This document shows positions 1 through 5,150 of a DNA stretch of 5,849 nt, one piece after another. Below the pieces are notes generated by a model that saw only the letters and a list, made by a program, of their open reading frames with translations, was not told where the DNA came from and did not search any database. Made by a program: the position numbers and the translations under genes. Numbering within the stretch: the first letter of the stretch is position 1; each line of letters starts with the position of its first letter. Location: NCBI GenBank assembly GCA_015062715.1, contig SUUD01000136.1, positions 1-5,849 of the forward strand, read 5' to 3'. The DNA is from Olsenella sp. (GTDB lineage: Bacteria; Actinomycetota; Coriobacteriia; Coriobacteriales; Atopobiaceae).

Positions 1-200
1 GGGCGCTCCTATAGAAGTAATACGAATTTGAAAATCATCATACTACAGCGCGATGCAGCATGCAGTCCATATGGGGATGGCTTCGGAGGAGGGGACGGGT
101 GGAATTCCAAAAGCGTATATCCTAGTACCATGAGTCGCACGTTGCCCACCGGACGCCCGTGCCATGTCCCAGGCGGGGATGGCAGATGAAGGAGGAGAGC
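1..200. other. Non-coding leader region upstream of the small peptide gene
   Basis: No convincing gene is visible here. The first 50 bases are clearly AT-richer than the rest of the window, which fits a promoter or intergenic region, but I could not pair a good -35 with a good -10. A 26-codon open frame (53-133) lacks a ribosome binding site. The last part carries GGAGGAGA (191-198), which is the ribosome binding site of the next gene. A lone GTGCCATGT (159-167) matches the first nine bases of the palindrome at 3477, but has no second arm. Confidence 0.5.
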
Positions 201-461
201 ATGAGCATCGAGAACCTCGTGAACGACAGGAAAGACGACCTTCTGGCATGCAAGTCGCCCCAGGAGCTGCTGGCCCTGCTGCAGGAGGAGGGCATCCAGC
301 TTACCGACGAGCAGATGGACGCCGTGGTGGGTGGCCTGGGCGGGGACTGGTCACTCGAGGGGTTTGCCGACATGCTCGCCAATGCCTTTGCCGGGATCCT
401 GCCTGAGGGCTATGACATCAAGTCGATCTGGGGGAACCTTCCCACGGGAGGGATGCACTAA
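201..461 (+). CDS. Nif11-like double-glycine leader peptide (putative RiPP/bacteriocin precursor)
   Basis: The product has 86 residues. The first half reads like a Nif11/NHLP-type leader: a charged helix (about 8-30), then GIQLTDEQMDAVVGG (31-45), the usual acidic helix ending in a double glycine where a C39 peptidase/ABC exporter normally cuts. A second GG follows at 47-48. The remaining core of about 41 residues contains an amphipathic stretch (SLEGFADMLANAFAGIL, 51-67), two Trp and a Gly-rich end. The only Cys (17) is in the leader, and Ser/Thr are few, so a lanthipeptide is unlikely; an unmodified bacteriocin or signalling peptide fits better. The start at 201 was chosen for GGAGGAGA two bases upstream; the same frame is open back to 159 but without such a site. 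No maturation or export gene lies in the window. It is followed after 43 bp by nikR on the same strand. The leader resemblance is good, the function unproven. Confidence 0.75.
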   Translation: MSIENLVNDRKDDLLACKSPQELLALLQEEGIQLTDEQMDAVVGGLGGDWSLEGFADMLANAFAGILPEGYDIKSIWGNLPTGGMH

Positions 462-482
462 GATGGCAGAGTGAGGTCGTTG

Positions 483-496
483 CATCGCAATCGATG
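483..496. promoter_or_regulatory. Small inverted repeat just upstream of nikR
   Basis: CATCG-CAAT-CGATG is a perfect inverted repeat with 5-bp arms, lying between the peptide gene and the nikR ribosome binding site (GGGGGCAGG, 496-504). It could be an autoregulatory operator or a weak hairpin. It is short and does not resemble the E. coli NikR site (GTATGA-N16-TCATAC), so the role is only a guess. Confidence 0.25.
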
Positions 497-504
497 GGGG
501 CAGG

Positions 505-957
505 ATGGCAGGAGACTTGGTTCGTGTTACGGTGACGATTCCCGAGGACCTGCTCGAGAGGCTCGACGGCCTCTCCGCCCGCCGCGGCATGGCCCCCAAT
601 CGCTCCGAGGCAATTCGCGACCTCATTCGCGAGAAGCTCGTCGAGGAGGACGTGGGGGAGCCGGGCACCGAGGTCGCCGGTTCGGTGACGATGGTCTACG
701 ACCACCACATACCTGGTCTCACCCAGCGCCTCGACGAGATCCAGCACGAGCACCTCGACGTGGTCGTCTCGAAGATGCACGTACACCTCGACCATGGGGC
801 CTGCCTCGAAACCATTGCCGTGCGCGGCGCGAGTGACGAGGTGCATGCGTTGGCCGACAAGCTCCTGGGCTCCAAGGGCGTGCGCCATGGCAAGCTGGTG
901 TGCGTGGCGGCCGCGTGCGACCATGCTCACGGGCACTGCCACGACCACCATCGCTAA
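505..957 (+). CDS. nikR: Nickel-responsive transcriptional regulator NikR
   Basis: This 150-residue protein matches NikR along its whole length. Residues 1-48 form the ribbon-helix-helix DNA-binding domain (beta strand RVTVTIP, 7-13, then two helices with RSEAIRDLIRE). Residues from about 58 form the ACT-like metal-binding and tetramerisation domain. The nickel ligands known from E. coli NikR (H76, H87, H89, C95) align with H81, H92, H94 and C100, in IQHEHLD and MHVHLDHGACLE; the later GVRHGKL signature is also present (125-131). The family represses nickel uptake when nickel is replete. The protein ends in an unusual tail, CDHAHGHCHDHHR (138-150), with six His and two Cys, suggesting additional metal buffering. 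The start is set by GGGGGCAGG directly upstream. No nickel transporter, urease or hydrogenase gene is visible here, so its targets must lie elsewhere or outside the window. Confidence 0.95.
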   Translation: MAGDLVRVTVTIPEDLLERLDGLSARRGMAPNRSEAIRDLIREKLVEEDVGEPGTEVAGSVTMVYDHHIPGLTQRLDEIQHEHLDVVVSKMHVHLDHGACLETIAVRGASDEVHALADKLLGSKGVRHGKLVCVAAACDHAHGHCHDHHR

Positions 958-958
958 G

Positions 959-978
959 GACGGCCCCGAAGGGCCGTC
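959..978. terminator. Strong GC hairpin between convergent nikR and lipoprotein genes
   Basis: GACGGCCC-CGAA-GGGCCGTC is a perfect 8-bp stem with a tetraloop. It begins 2 bp after the nikR stop and ends 21 bp before the stop of the opposing lipoprotein gene, the usual place for a shared terminator. There is no clean T-run on either side (only TCTTTCTGTT about 12 bases later on the plus strand), so it is a structural barrier or an atypical terminator rather than a textbook one. Confidence 0.7.
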
Positions 979-999
979 TCGAGTCGCCATGTCTTTCTG

Positions 1000-2421
1000 T
1001 TAGTTGGAGTCCTCGGGCTTGGCCGGGGGCTCACCACCGTCGCCCGGGCCACCTGCGGGCGGCTCGCCACCTTGGCCGCCCTCCGGCGGCTCGCCGGGCA
1101 TGCCGTCGGGCGCCTCGCCCATCCCGCCGCCAGAGGCAACGGTGAACTCGATCGCCTCGCCCGTGCTTGCCGATCCTGCGGCGTAGGAGGCGTCGCCCAC
1201 GGAGAGCACGAAGCCGTTGAGGTCGATGGCGTCCGCGTCGCAGGTGAGGGACGTGACGAAGGAGTCTCCGGCGAGCTTCCAGGTGGAGCCGGACTCCAGC
1301 TCGACGTAGACGGCGGCGCCGGTGTCGGCCGAGACCGCGCCCTCGTAGGAGGTGCCCTCCTTGAGGAAGAGATTGAGCTCTGAGACCTCGTCGACCACGA
1401 TGTCGCCCGCGACCTGCTCATCTGCCAGGGTGAGGTTGACATGTCCGCCGTTTGAGCCCTCGTTGCCCCAGCCGGCCGCGGCCGCGCGCAGCAGCACGCC
1501 CTCGGGGTCCTGGTTGGTGATGGCGACGCCGGAGAGGTCGATGGTGGCGACGGTGTTGTTTACGAAGAGGATGTCGCCGTTCGCGTTGTCGAGCGCGCCC
1601 CCTGCCATGGAGAAGCTGGCCTCGCCCTCGGCCGCGTCGCCCGACATGGACTGGTAGATCATGACCGCCTGGTACCAGTCCGACTTGTCGCTGTTCTTGG
1701 TGGTGTTGGATGCCGTGAGCTCACAGTCTGCAAGCTGGACGGAGTTCTTGCCCTCGACCACGACGCCCTGCGAGGCGGTCGAGGTGAGCGTGGCGCCAGA
1801 GACGCGCACGTCGGCGGTGGAGTAGATGACGGGCGAGCCCGTGCCGTCGGTCACGAAGGTGCCGCCGGCGACGTTCTGGGTGCCGCCGCCACGGTCGCTT
1901 CTGATGGCGGCGCTGGAGTTGCCGGTGGTGTGGATGTCCAGGTTGGTGGCGTTGAGCGTGCCGCCGCCCGTGACCATGATGCCGCCCGAGCAGTTGTTGG
2001 ACGTGCGGATGGTCGACTCGGTGATGTTGACCGTGGTGCCCTCGCCGTAGCTGAAGACCGCGTTGGCATGGGTGCCGTCGGTGGTCACGGTGACGTCGGT
2101 GAGGTCGAGCGTGGCGCCCTCCTCGGCGTAGACCGCGGCGTTGGTGCCGTAGAAGTCGGCCTCGTCGCCATCGGCGTCACCGGTCTTGGTGACGTCGACG
2201 GCCTGGTAGGAGGCGGTCTCCGCGCTGACGGCGATGGCATGGCCGTTGTCGGTGTCGTCGGTGATGGCCTGGCGGCCGGTGGTGGTCTCCTTGGTGGCTT
2301 CGCTCTCTGCCGCAGCCGTCTCATTTGCGGACGTGGTGGTCTCCTCCTGGGCCGCGCATCCGGCAATGCCGAGGATCGAGGCGAGCGCAAGCCCGAGGGC
2401 GCTTCTCCTGGTGACGTTCAT
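1000..2421 (-). CDS. Putative beta-helix surface lipoprotein with Gly/Pro-rich tail
   Basis: The 473-residue product begins with a lipoprotein signal: TRR at 4-6 (Tat-like RRxxL), a hydrophobic stretch (8-20) and the lipobox IAGC, giving lipidated Cys22. A Thr/Glu/Ala-rich linker follows (about 23-50). Residues of roughly 60-410 are full of short repeating strand-turn units rich in Gly, Thr, Asn, Asp and Val (for example GATLDLTDVTVTTDGTHANA, 102-121), typical of right-handed parallel beta-helix proteins of the pectate-lyase-like/adhesin type. The last 43 residues are Gly/Pro/Glu-rich with three GEPP units. I see no catalytic motif, so polysaccharide or surface binding is as likely as an enzyme. 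The start at 2421 follows AGAAAGGA (rc of 2428-2435). No LPXTG motif is present; anchoring would be through the lipid. The exact family is not recognised. Confidence 0.85.
   Translation of the reverse strand: MNVTRRSALGLALASILGIAGCAAQEETTTSANETAAAESEATKETTTGRQAITDDTDNGHAIAVSAETASYQAVDVTKTGDADGDEADFYGTNAAVYAEEGATLDLTDVTVTTDGTHANAVFSYGEGTTVNITESTIRTSNNCSGGIMVTGGGTLNATNLDIHTTGNSSAAIRSDRGGGTQNVAGGTFVTDGTGSPVIYSTADVRVSGATLTSTASQGVVVEGKNSVQLADCELTASNTTKNSDKSDWYQAVMIYQSMSGDAAEGEASFSMAGGALDNANGDILFVNNTVATIDLSGVAITNQDPEGVLLRAAAAGWGNEGSNGGHVNLTLADEQVAGDIVVDEVSELNLFLKEGTSYEGAVSADTGAAVYVELESGSTWKLAGDSFVTSLTCDADAIDLNGFVLSVGDASYAAGSASTGEAIEFTVASGGGMGEAPDGMPGEPPEGGQGGEPPAGGPGDGGEPPAKPEDSN
1015..1131 (-). 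repeat. Gly/Pro/Glu-rich low-complexity C-terminal tail of the lipoprotein
   Basis: This stretch codes for residues 431-469 of the lipoprotein. The units GEPPEGGQG, GEPPAGGPG and GEPPAK form three imperfect repeats, preceded by GEAPDGMPG. The DNA is accordingly dominated by GGCGGCTC-like motifs. Such tails are usually flexible, exposed spacers and can vary in length between strains through slippage. Confidence 0.75.
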
Positions 2422-2459
2422 GGCTCGTCCTTTCTCGTGTATCCCATGAGCCTGGCGGC

Positions 2460-2494
2460 ATGGTAGGGGAGCGAGCCTTAAGGCAGCCTAAAGG
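2460..2494 (-). promoter_or_regulatory. 11-bp-phased direct repeat, candidate OmpR/PhoB-family operator and promoter
   Basis: Read on the minus strand, CCTTTAGGCT (2494-2485) and CCTTAAGGCT (2483-2474) match in nine of ten positions and are separated by one base, giving a period of 11 bp. Tandem sites with this phasing are the known binding mode of OmpR/PhoB-type response regulators. A possible -10, TACCAT (rc of 2460-2465), lies so that the -35 position would fall inside the repeat, as at activator-dependent promoters. The second unit is part of the 10-bp palindrome GCCTTAAGGC (2475-2484). The block sits 52 bp upstream of the lipoprotein start. It could alternatively be part of a weak terminator of the upstream gene. 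Confidence 0.4.
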
Positions 2495-2512
2495 TGCCGC
2501 CCATGAGCTCAC

Positions 2513-2806
2513 CTACTGGTCGTCCTCCCGGACACGGTTGTAGAACTCGTTGACCTTGGCCTGGTAGTACTCGCTCTTCTTGCGCTCGACCCAGCGGTCG
2601 CGCTGCTCGCAGATGGCGACCATCTCGTCGGCAATCTCCTCCATGCTGCGCGGGCGTGCGCCGTACAGATAGCCTGTCATCCGGCGAATGGCGTTCTCGG
2701 TGCCCAGCCCCGCTGCGAGCGCCTGGCCAAACTCGGGGGGAAGGCCGCGGGCCACTACCGCCGCAAGCAGCGCCTCGTATGCCTCGTCATATGAAGTCTT
2801 GCCCAT
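2513..2806 (-). CDS. Small conserved-looking protein of unknown function
   Basis: I do not recognise this 97-residue protein. It is predicted to be wholly helical and soluble: a first helix pair (SYDEAYEALLAAVVARGLPP, 5-24), a middle RRMTGYLYGARPRSMEEIADEM (41-62) and a charged last helix (about 66-93) with WVERKKSEYYQAKVNEFYNR. No signal peptide, membrane segment or cysteine cluster is present. The start at 2806 was preferred because GAGG lies 5 bases upstream; an alternative start at 2866 would add 20 residues but has no ribosome binding site at a usable distance. The frame stays open further upstream to 3865, but that part only mirrors the opposing flavoprotein gene. It is transcribed toward the lipoprotein gene 91 bp away and is divergent from the flavoprotein gene. 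Confidence 0.7.
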   Translation of the reverse strand: MGKTSYDEAYEALLAAVVARGLPPEFGQALAAGLGTENAIRRMTGYLYGARPRSMEEIADEMVAICEQRDRWVERKKSEYYQAKVNEFYNRVREDDQ

Positions 2807-2929
2807 GGCTGCCTCGCCTGCCTTTCGCGCCAGGGAGCTGGCGTCAGGAGCCTTCGACTCTACCATACCGAGGGCCGCAACCTCGTGTGACAATGTGGTG
2901 TGGCATCCGTTTTCAAGGGAGGTAACGCG

Positions 2930-3442
2930 ATGAAGGTCCTGGTGCTCAACGGCAGCCCGCGGAAGAGGGGCGAGACGGCGCGGATGGTCTCGATCTTTGT
3001 CGAGGCGGCCGGGCAGTGCGGTCACGACGTGAAGGTGTTCGATGTCTGCAAGATGGACATCCACGGCTGCATGGCCTGCGAGTTCTGCCACGGGAAGGGC
3101 GAGGGCCGCTGCGCCCAGAAGGACGACATGGCCAAGATCTACGCCGAGCTCGCCGACACCGAGATGCTGGTGCTGGCGGCGCCCATCTACTACCACGGCA
3201 TATCGGGCCAGCTCAAGTGCACCATCGACCGCTTCTACTCGGCGCTCTACCCAACGGCGCCCGCCACGCTCAAGAAGGTCGCCATGTTCCTCGCGTCCGG
3301 CGACCCCGACATGTACGACGGGGCGAGGTTCTCCTATGACGGCGACTTCGTGGGCTATCTGGGGCTCGAGGGTTGTGGCATCTTCACCAACCACGACGCG
3401 GACGTCGAGGGGCGCATACGGGAGATGGTCGCGTCGCTGTAG
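2930..3442 (+). CDS. Flavodoxin-fold NAD(P)H-dependent FMN reductase / iron-sulfur flavoprotein
   Basis: The 170-residue product opens with a strand and the FMN phosphate loop, VLVLNGSPRKRGETARM (3-19). It continues with GCMACEFCHGKGEGRC (46-61), giving cysteines 47, 50, 53 and 61, spaced C-x2-C-x2-C-x7-C, and then KDDM (64-67). AAPIYYHGISGQLKCTIDRF (83-102) is the typical flavin-contacting segment of NADPH-dependent FMN reductases. The compact Cys motif fits the archaeal/anaerobe iron-sulfur flavoproteins (Isf, C-x2-C-x2-C-x4-7-C), which carry a 4Fe-4S cluster and pass electrons, for example against oxygen species. Many relatives without a proven cluster share a similar motif, so the cluster is likely but unproven. 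The start follows AAGGGAGGT (2915-2923). It stands alone, divergent from the gene at 2513-2806. Its physiological acceptor cannot be told from here. Confidence 0.88.
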   Translation: MKVLVLNGSPRKRGETARMVSIFVEAAGQCGHDVKVFDVCKMDIHGCMACEFCHGKGEGRCAQKDDMAKIYAELADTEMLVLAAPIYYHGISGQLKCTIDRFYSALYPTAPATLKKVAMFLASGDPDMYDGARFSYDGDFVGYLGLEGCGIFTNHDADVEGRIREMVASL

Positions 3443-3444
3443 GC

Positions 3445-3522
3445 GGCACTTATGGCACGCATAACCGTGTATTGTTGTGCCATGTGGCACAGGGGTACCA
3501 GGCATTGTTGTGCCGCAGGGGT
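3445..3522. repeat. Cluster of GGCAC/GTGCC half-sites and an 11-bp direct repeat
   Basis: Between the flavoprotein and regulator genes lie GGCAC (3445-3449), ATGGCAC (3452-3458), the palindrome at 3477-3490 and TGTGCC (3509-3514). ATTGTTGTGCC occurs twice (3471-3481 and 3504-3514), 33 bp apart, about three helical turns, and each copy is followed by CAGGGGT (3490-3496 and 3516-3522). The arrangement suggests a cooperative operator array, though a degenerate intergenic repeat element is also possible. Confidence 0.55.
3477..3490. promoter_or_regulatory. Palindrome GTGCCA-TG-TGGCAC, candidate operator (site 1)
   Basis: The 6-bp arms are perfect and extend by one T/A pair to 3476-3491. The 2-bp centre is too short for a good RNA hairpin, so a protein-binding DNA site is more likely. 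It lies 84 bp upstream of the XRE-type regulator gene and shares GTGCCAT-TGGCACAGG with the palindrome directly after that gene. Confidence 0.6.
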
Positions 3523-3531
3523 GCGTGTTGG

Positions 3532-3546
3532 GTTCCATTACGGAAC
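3532..3546. promoter_or_regulatory. Inverted repeat GTTCC-N5-GGAAC upstream of the XRE-type gene
   Basis: Arms of 5 bp (GTTCC and GGAAC) surround ATTAC. The repeat ends 28 bp before the regulator start and just upstream of a possible -10 (TATCTA, 3559-3564), a usual position for an autoregulatory operator. It differs from the GTGCC palindromes, so two proteins, or two modes of binding, may act here. Confidence 0.4.
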
Positions 3547-3558
3547 TTGACCGGCTCA

Positions 3559-3564
3559 TATCTA
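3559..3564 (+). promoter_or_regulatory. Possible -10 element giving a near-leaderless regulator mRNA
   Basis: TATCTA matches four to five positions of the -10 consensus and would place transcription start near 3571, four bases before the ATG at 3575. The gene has no Shine-Dalgarno sequence, so a near-leaderless transcript would explain how it is translated. No good -35 is visible at the matching distance, which fits control by an activator or chance. Confidence 0.3.
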
Positions 3565-3574
3565 GCTTCATGGC

Positions 3575-3850
3575 ATGGATACTAGACTTGAGCGCAAGCA
3601 GAGGAACCTGGACATCAACAGGGAGCTGGGGAGGCACCTCGCCCGCCTTCGGTGCGAGAATCGCGTAAGCCAGGCCGAGGTGGCCGAGGCGATGGGCTTT
3701 GGGCGCCCGCTTGTGAGTAAGATCGAGCATGGTCAGCGCGAGCTTTCTGTCGCCGAGTTGCCCGACTACGCGCGGGCGATTGGCTCCACGTCCCACGAGG
3801 TCATCAACGTCCTCGTCGGCATCGTGGAGAGATACCGGCAGGAGGAGTGA
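3575..3850 (+). CDS. XRE-family helix-turn-helix transcriptional regulator
   Basis: The 91-residue product is almost entirely one XRE/Cro-cI-type DNA-binding domain: helix 1 at about 15-28, helix 2 in VSQAEVAEAM (31-40), the recognition helix in RPLVSKIEHGQ (44-54), then ELSVAELPDYARAIG (56-70) and a final helix (74-90) that may dimerise. There is no ligand or peptidase domain. The start at 3575 is the first ATG in frame after a stop at 3563; no ribosome binding site precedes it, unlike every other gene here. Palindromes of the same kind lie on both sides (3477 and 3852), suggesting either autoregulation or that the gene sits between sites of another regulator. It converges with the alpha/beta hydrolase gene. 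The fold assignment is firm; target and signal are unknown. Confidence 0.88.
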   Translation: MDTRLERKQRNLDINRELGRHLARLRCENRVSQAEVAEAMGFGRPLVSKIEHGQRELSVAELPDYARAIGSTSHEVINVLVGIVERYRQEE

Positions 3851-3851
3851 C

Positions 3852-3865
3852 GTGCCATATGGCAC
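3852..3865. promoter_or_regulatory. Perfect palindrome GTGCCATATGGCAC, candidate operator (site 2)
   Basis: This 14-bp palindrome begins one base after the regulator stop codon and is followed by AGGTGGAAC, close to the AGGGGTAC that follows site 1. It lies between two convergent genes, so it is not in a promoter position for either. It could be a looping partner for site 1 or part of a repeat unit that brackets the gene. A terminator role is unlikely because a symmetrical hairpin would leave almost no loop and no T-run follows. Confidence 0.6.
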
Positions 3866-3915
3866 AGGTGGAACGGATCAGGACTACCGGGTATCCTTGC
3901 GCCGCCCTGGGCTGA

Positions 3916-4722
3916 CTACTCCTCCAGGAAGGAGAAGACGCGGTCGTTGAAGTCTGGGGCCTCCTCGTAGGCCGCATGCCCCAGGCCCGGATACACGTGG
4001 AGCCGGCTTCCCGCGATCGCTTGGTGCAGCTGGGCTGCGGCCTCGGTGCCCACGATTCTGTCGTTCGCGCCGGCCAGAACGAGCGTAGGTGCGCAAATGC
4101 GCTGCAGCTCGGAGGTTGCGTCGAAGTCGAGGATTGCTGCTGCGTTGGCAAGGAAGCGCTCGTAGCTCCTGGGCTTGCCAACCAGTCCGAGCAGCGGATA
4201 GGCGGCACGGTATTTGGCCAGGCGCGCGGGCGAGTAGCTGTGCTCGGCGGTGTCGACCATGAGGGCCTTGTGGTCGCCGACCGTGGCCATGGCGATCCAG
4301 CTCTCCACGCGGGCACGGACCGTCTCGTTGACGTTGGGTGCTGTGACCGCGAGCACGAGCTTCTCGACCAGGTCGGGCCTATCGATTGCTAGGTACTGGG
4401 CGATCATGCCGCCCTGCGAGACGCCCATCACGTGCGTGTCGCGGATGCCCAGCGCTTCGAGGGCCGTTGCCTGGTCGTGCGCCATCTGGCGGATGGTGTA
4501 GCCCATGGGCAGCTGGTCTCGCCGGCTGAACACGTAGACGGTAAAACGGTCGAGGAAGCGCCGGTAGGGAGGTACGAGCAGCAGCGCCTTGCCGCGCACC
4601 GTGGCAAGCCCGTCCGAGAGCCCGGGCAAGATGACCAGGCGCTGGTCGCCTCGGCCAAACGCGACGTAGCGCATGGTGGTGCCGCCAATGGGCACGCTTC
4701 CCTCGCATGCGTTCCAGAGCAT
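3916..4722 (-). CDS. Alpha/beta-fold hydrolase
   Basis: The 268-residue cytoplasmic protein has the complete alpha/beta-hydrolase signature. LPGLSDG (32-38) provides the oxyanion-hole turn, VMGVSQGGMIAQ (98-109) the nucleophile elbow with Ser102, LVLAGANDRIV (214-224) the acidic residue Asp221, and YPGLGHAAYEE (244-254) the catalytic His249. Length and motif spacing fit single-domain esterases and enol-lactonase-like members, but the substrate cannot be read from sequence. The start at 4722 is set by AGGAGG (rc of 4727-4732); the frame is open upstream to 4875, but that portion overlaps the tfoX-like gene and lacks coding character. The ribosome binding site overlaps the stop codon of the upstream TfoX_N gene, so the two are almost certainly one operon with coupled translation. 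No signal peptide is present. Confidence 0.9.
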   Translation of the reverse strand: MLWNACEGSVPIGGTTMRYVAFGRGDQRLVILPGLSDGLATVRGKALLLVPPYRRFLDRFTVYVFSRRDQLPMGYTIRQMAHDQATALEALGIRDTHVMGVSQGGMIAQYLAIDRPDLVEKLVLAVTAPNVNETVRARVESWIAMATVGDHKALMVDTAEHSYSPARLAKYRAAYPLLGLVGKPRSYERFLANAAAILDFDATSELQRICAPTLVLAGANDRIVGTEAAAQLHQAIAGSRLHVYPGLGHAAYEEAPDFNDRVFSFLEE

Positions 4723-4730
4723 GTGGCCTC

Positions 4731-5039
4731 CTACCTGCGGCGCGTTCGCGGCTTTGGTAGTTCGGGCAGCATCTCCCGCACCACCTGGGCCACGATGTCC
4801 GGGTCCTCCACGTCGACCACGCGCATGGGCTTCGCGCCGTCGTATGGCAGCGCCGCGGTGGGAAACGCCGCGCACGAGGCGGGTGTCTCCTTCACGAGGA
4901 AGCGGTCGTCGTAGACGCCGCCAAAGAGCTGCCCGCCGGAATAGAGCAGATACTCGCCCATCATCGTGCTGGTGGTGACGTTGGGGACCGCGCGGAGCAG
5001 GTCAAGCACGTACTCCAGAAACTCGGGACTTGAGGCCAT
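4731..5039 (-). CDS. TfoX N-terminal domain protein
   Basis: The 102-residue protein matches the TfoX_N domain: SPEFLEYVLDLLRAVPNVTT (4-23), the characteristic MMGEYLLYSGGQLFGGVYDD (26-45) and RFLVKETPAS (46-55), then a short alpha/beta end and a basic tail, PKPRTRRR. The domain is named after the competence regulator TfoX/Sxy but also occurs alone in many small proteins of unknown role; only the N-terminal half is present here, so a competence function should not be assumed. The start at 5039 follows AGAGGAA (rc of 5046-5052); the frame continues upstream to 5519, but that part only mirrors the opposing membrane-protein gene. It is the first gene of an operon with the hydrolase, 8 bp downstream, and has a TGCC-N4-GGCA site 22 bp before its start. 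Confidence 0.88.
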   Translation of the reverse strand: MASSPEFLEYVLDLLRAVPNVTTSTMMGEYLLYSGGQLFGGVYDDRFLVKETPASCAAFPTAALPYDGAKPMRVVDVEDPDIVAQVVREMLPELPKPRTRRR

Positions 5040-5061
5040 AACGGGTTCCTCTCGGGAGCGA

Positions 5062-5075
5062 CTGCCTTTTGGCAC
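5062..5075. promoter_or_regulatory. Palindrome-like TGCC-TTTT-GGCA, candidate operator (site 3)
   Basis: CTGCCTTTTGGCAC matches GTGCC-N4-GGCAC in nine of ten fixed positions. The flank also matches: TGGCACAAGGGTA (5070-5082) differs from TGGCACAGGGGTA at site 1 (3485-3497) by one base. It lies 22 bp upstream of the TfoX_N start, where a bound protein would block transcription or its early elongation. Confidence 0.5.
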
Positions 5076-5150
5076 AAGGGTAGCAGGTGGTGGTGTCACA
5101 CGGGCCGCGATTTGCGCTCCAAGCTCGGCATAGCGTGGCGATAACGTCGG

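Noticed and set aside
53..133. 26-codon open frame in the left leader region
   Set aside because: No ribosome binding site, no homology that I can see, and length within chance.
418..990. Minus-strand 190-residue open frame over nikR
   Set aside because: It is antisense to a complete NikR with all metal ligands.
1930..2466. Plus-strand 178-residue open frame opposite the lipoprotein gene
   Set aside because: Val/Gly/Asp-only composition mirrors the repetitive beta-helix codons on the other strand; no recognisable domain.
2867..3865. Minus-strand frame extending the small unknown gene to 450 residues
   Set aside because: It runs antisense through the well-supported flavoprotein and regulator genes; only the last 97 residues have independent coding character and a ribosome binding site.
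3875..3910. Possible terminator between the regulator and hydrolase genes
   Set aside because: GGAT/ATCC and TACC/GGTA pairings are short and interrupted, with no T-run.
4679..4695. GTGCC-N7-GGCAC inverted repeat
   Set aside because: The spacer is 7 instead of 4 and it lies inside the hydrolase coding region, so it is not counted with the three operator-like sites.
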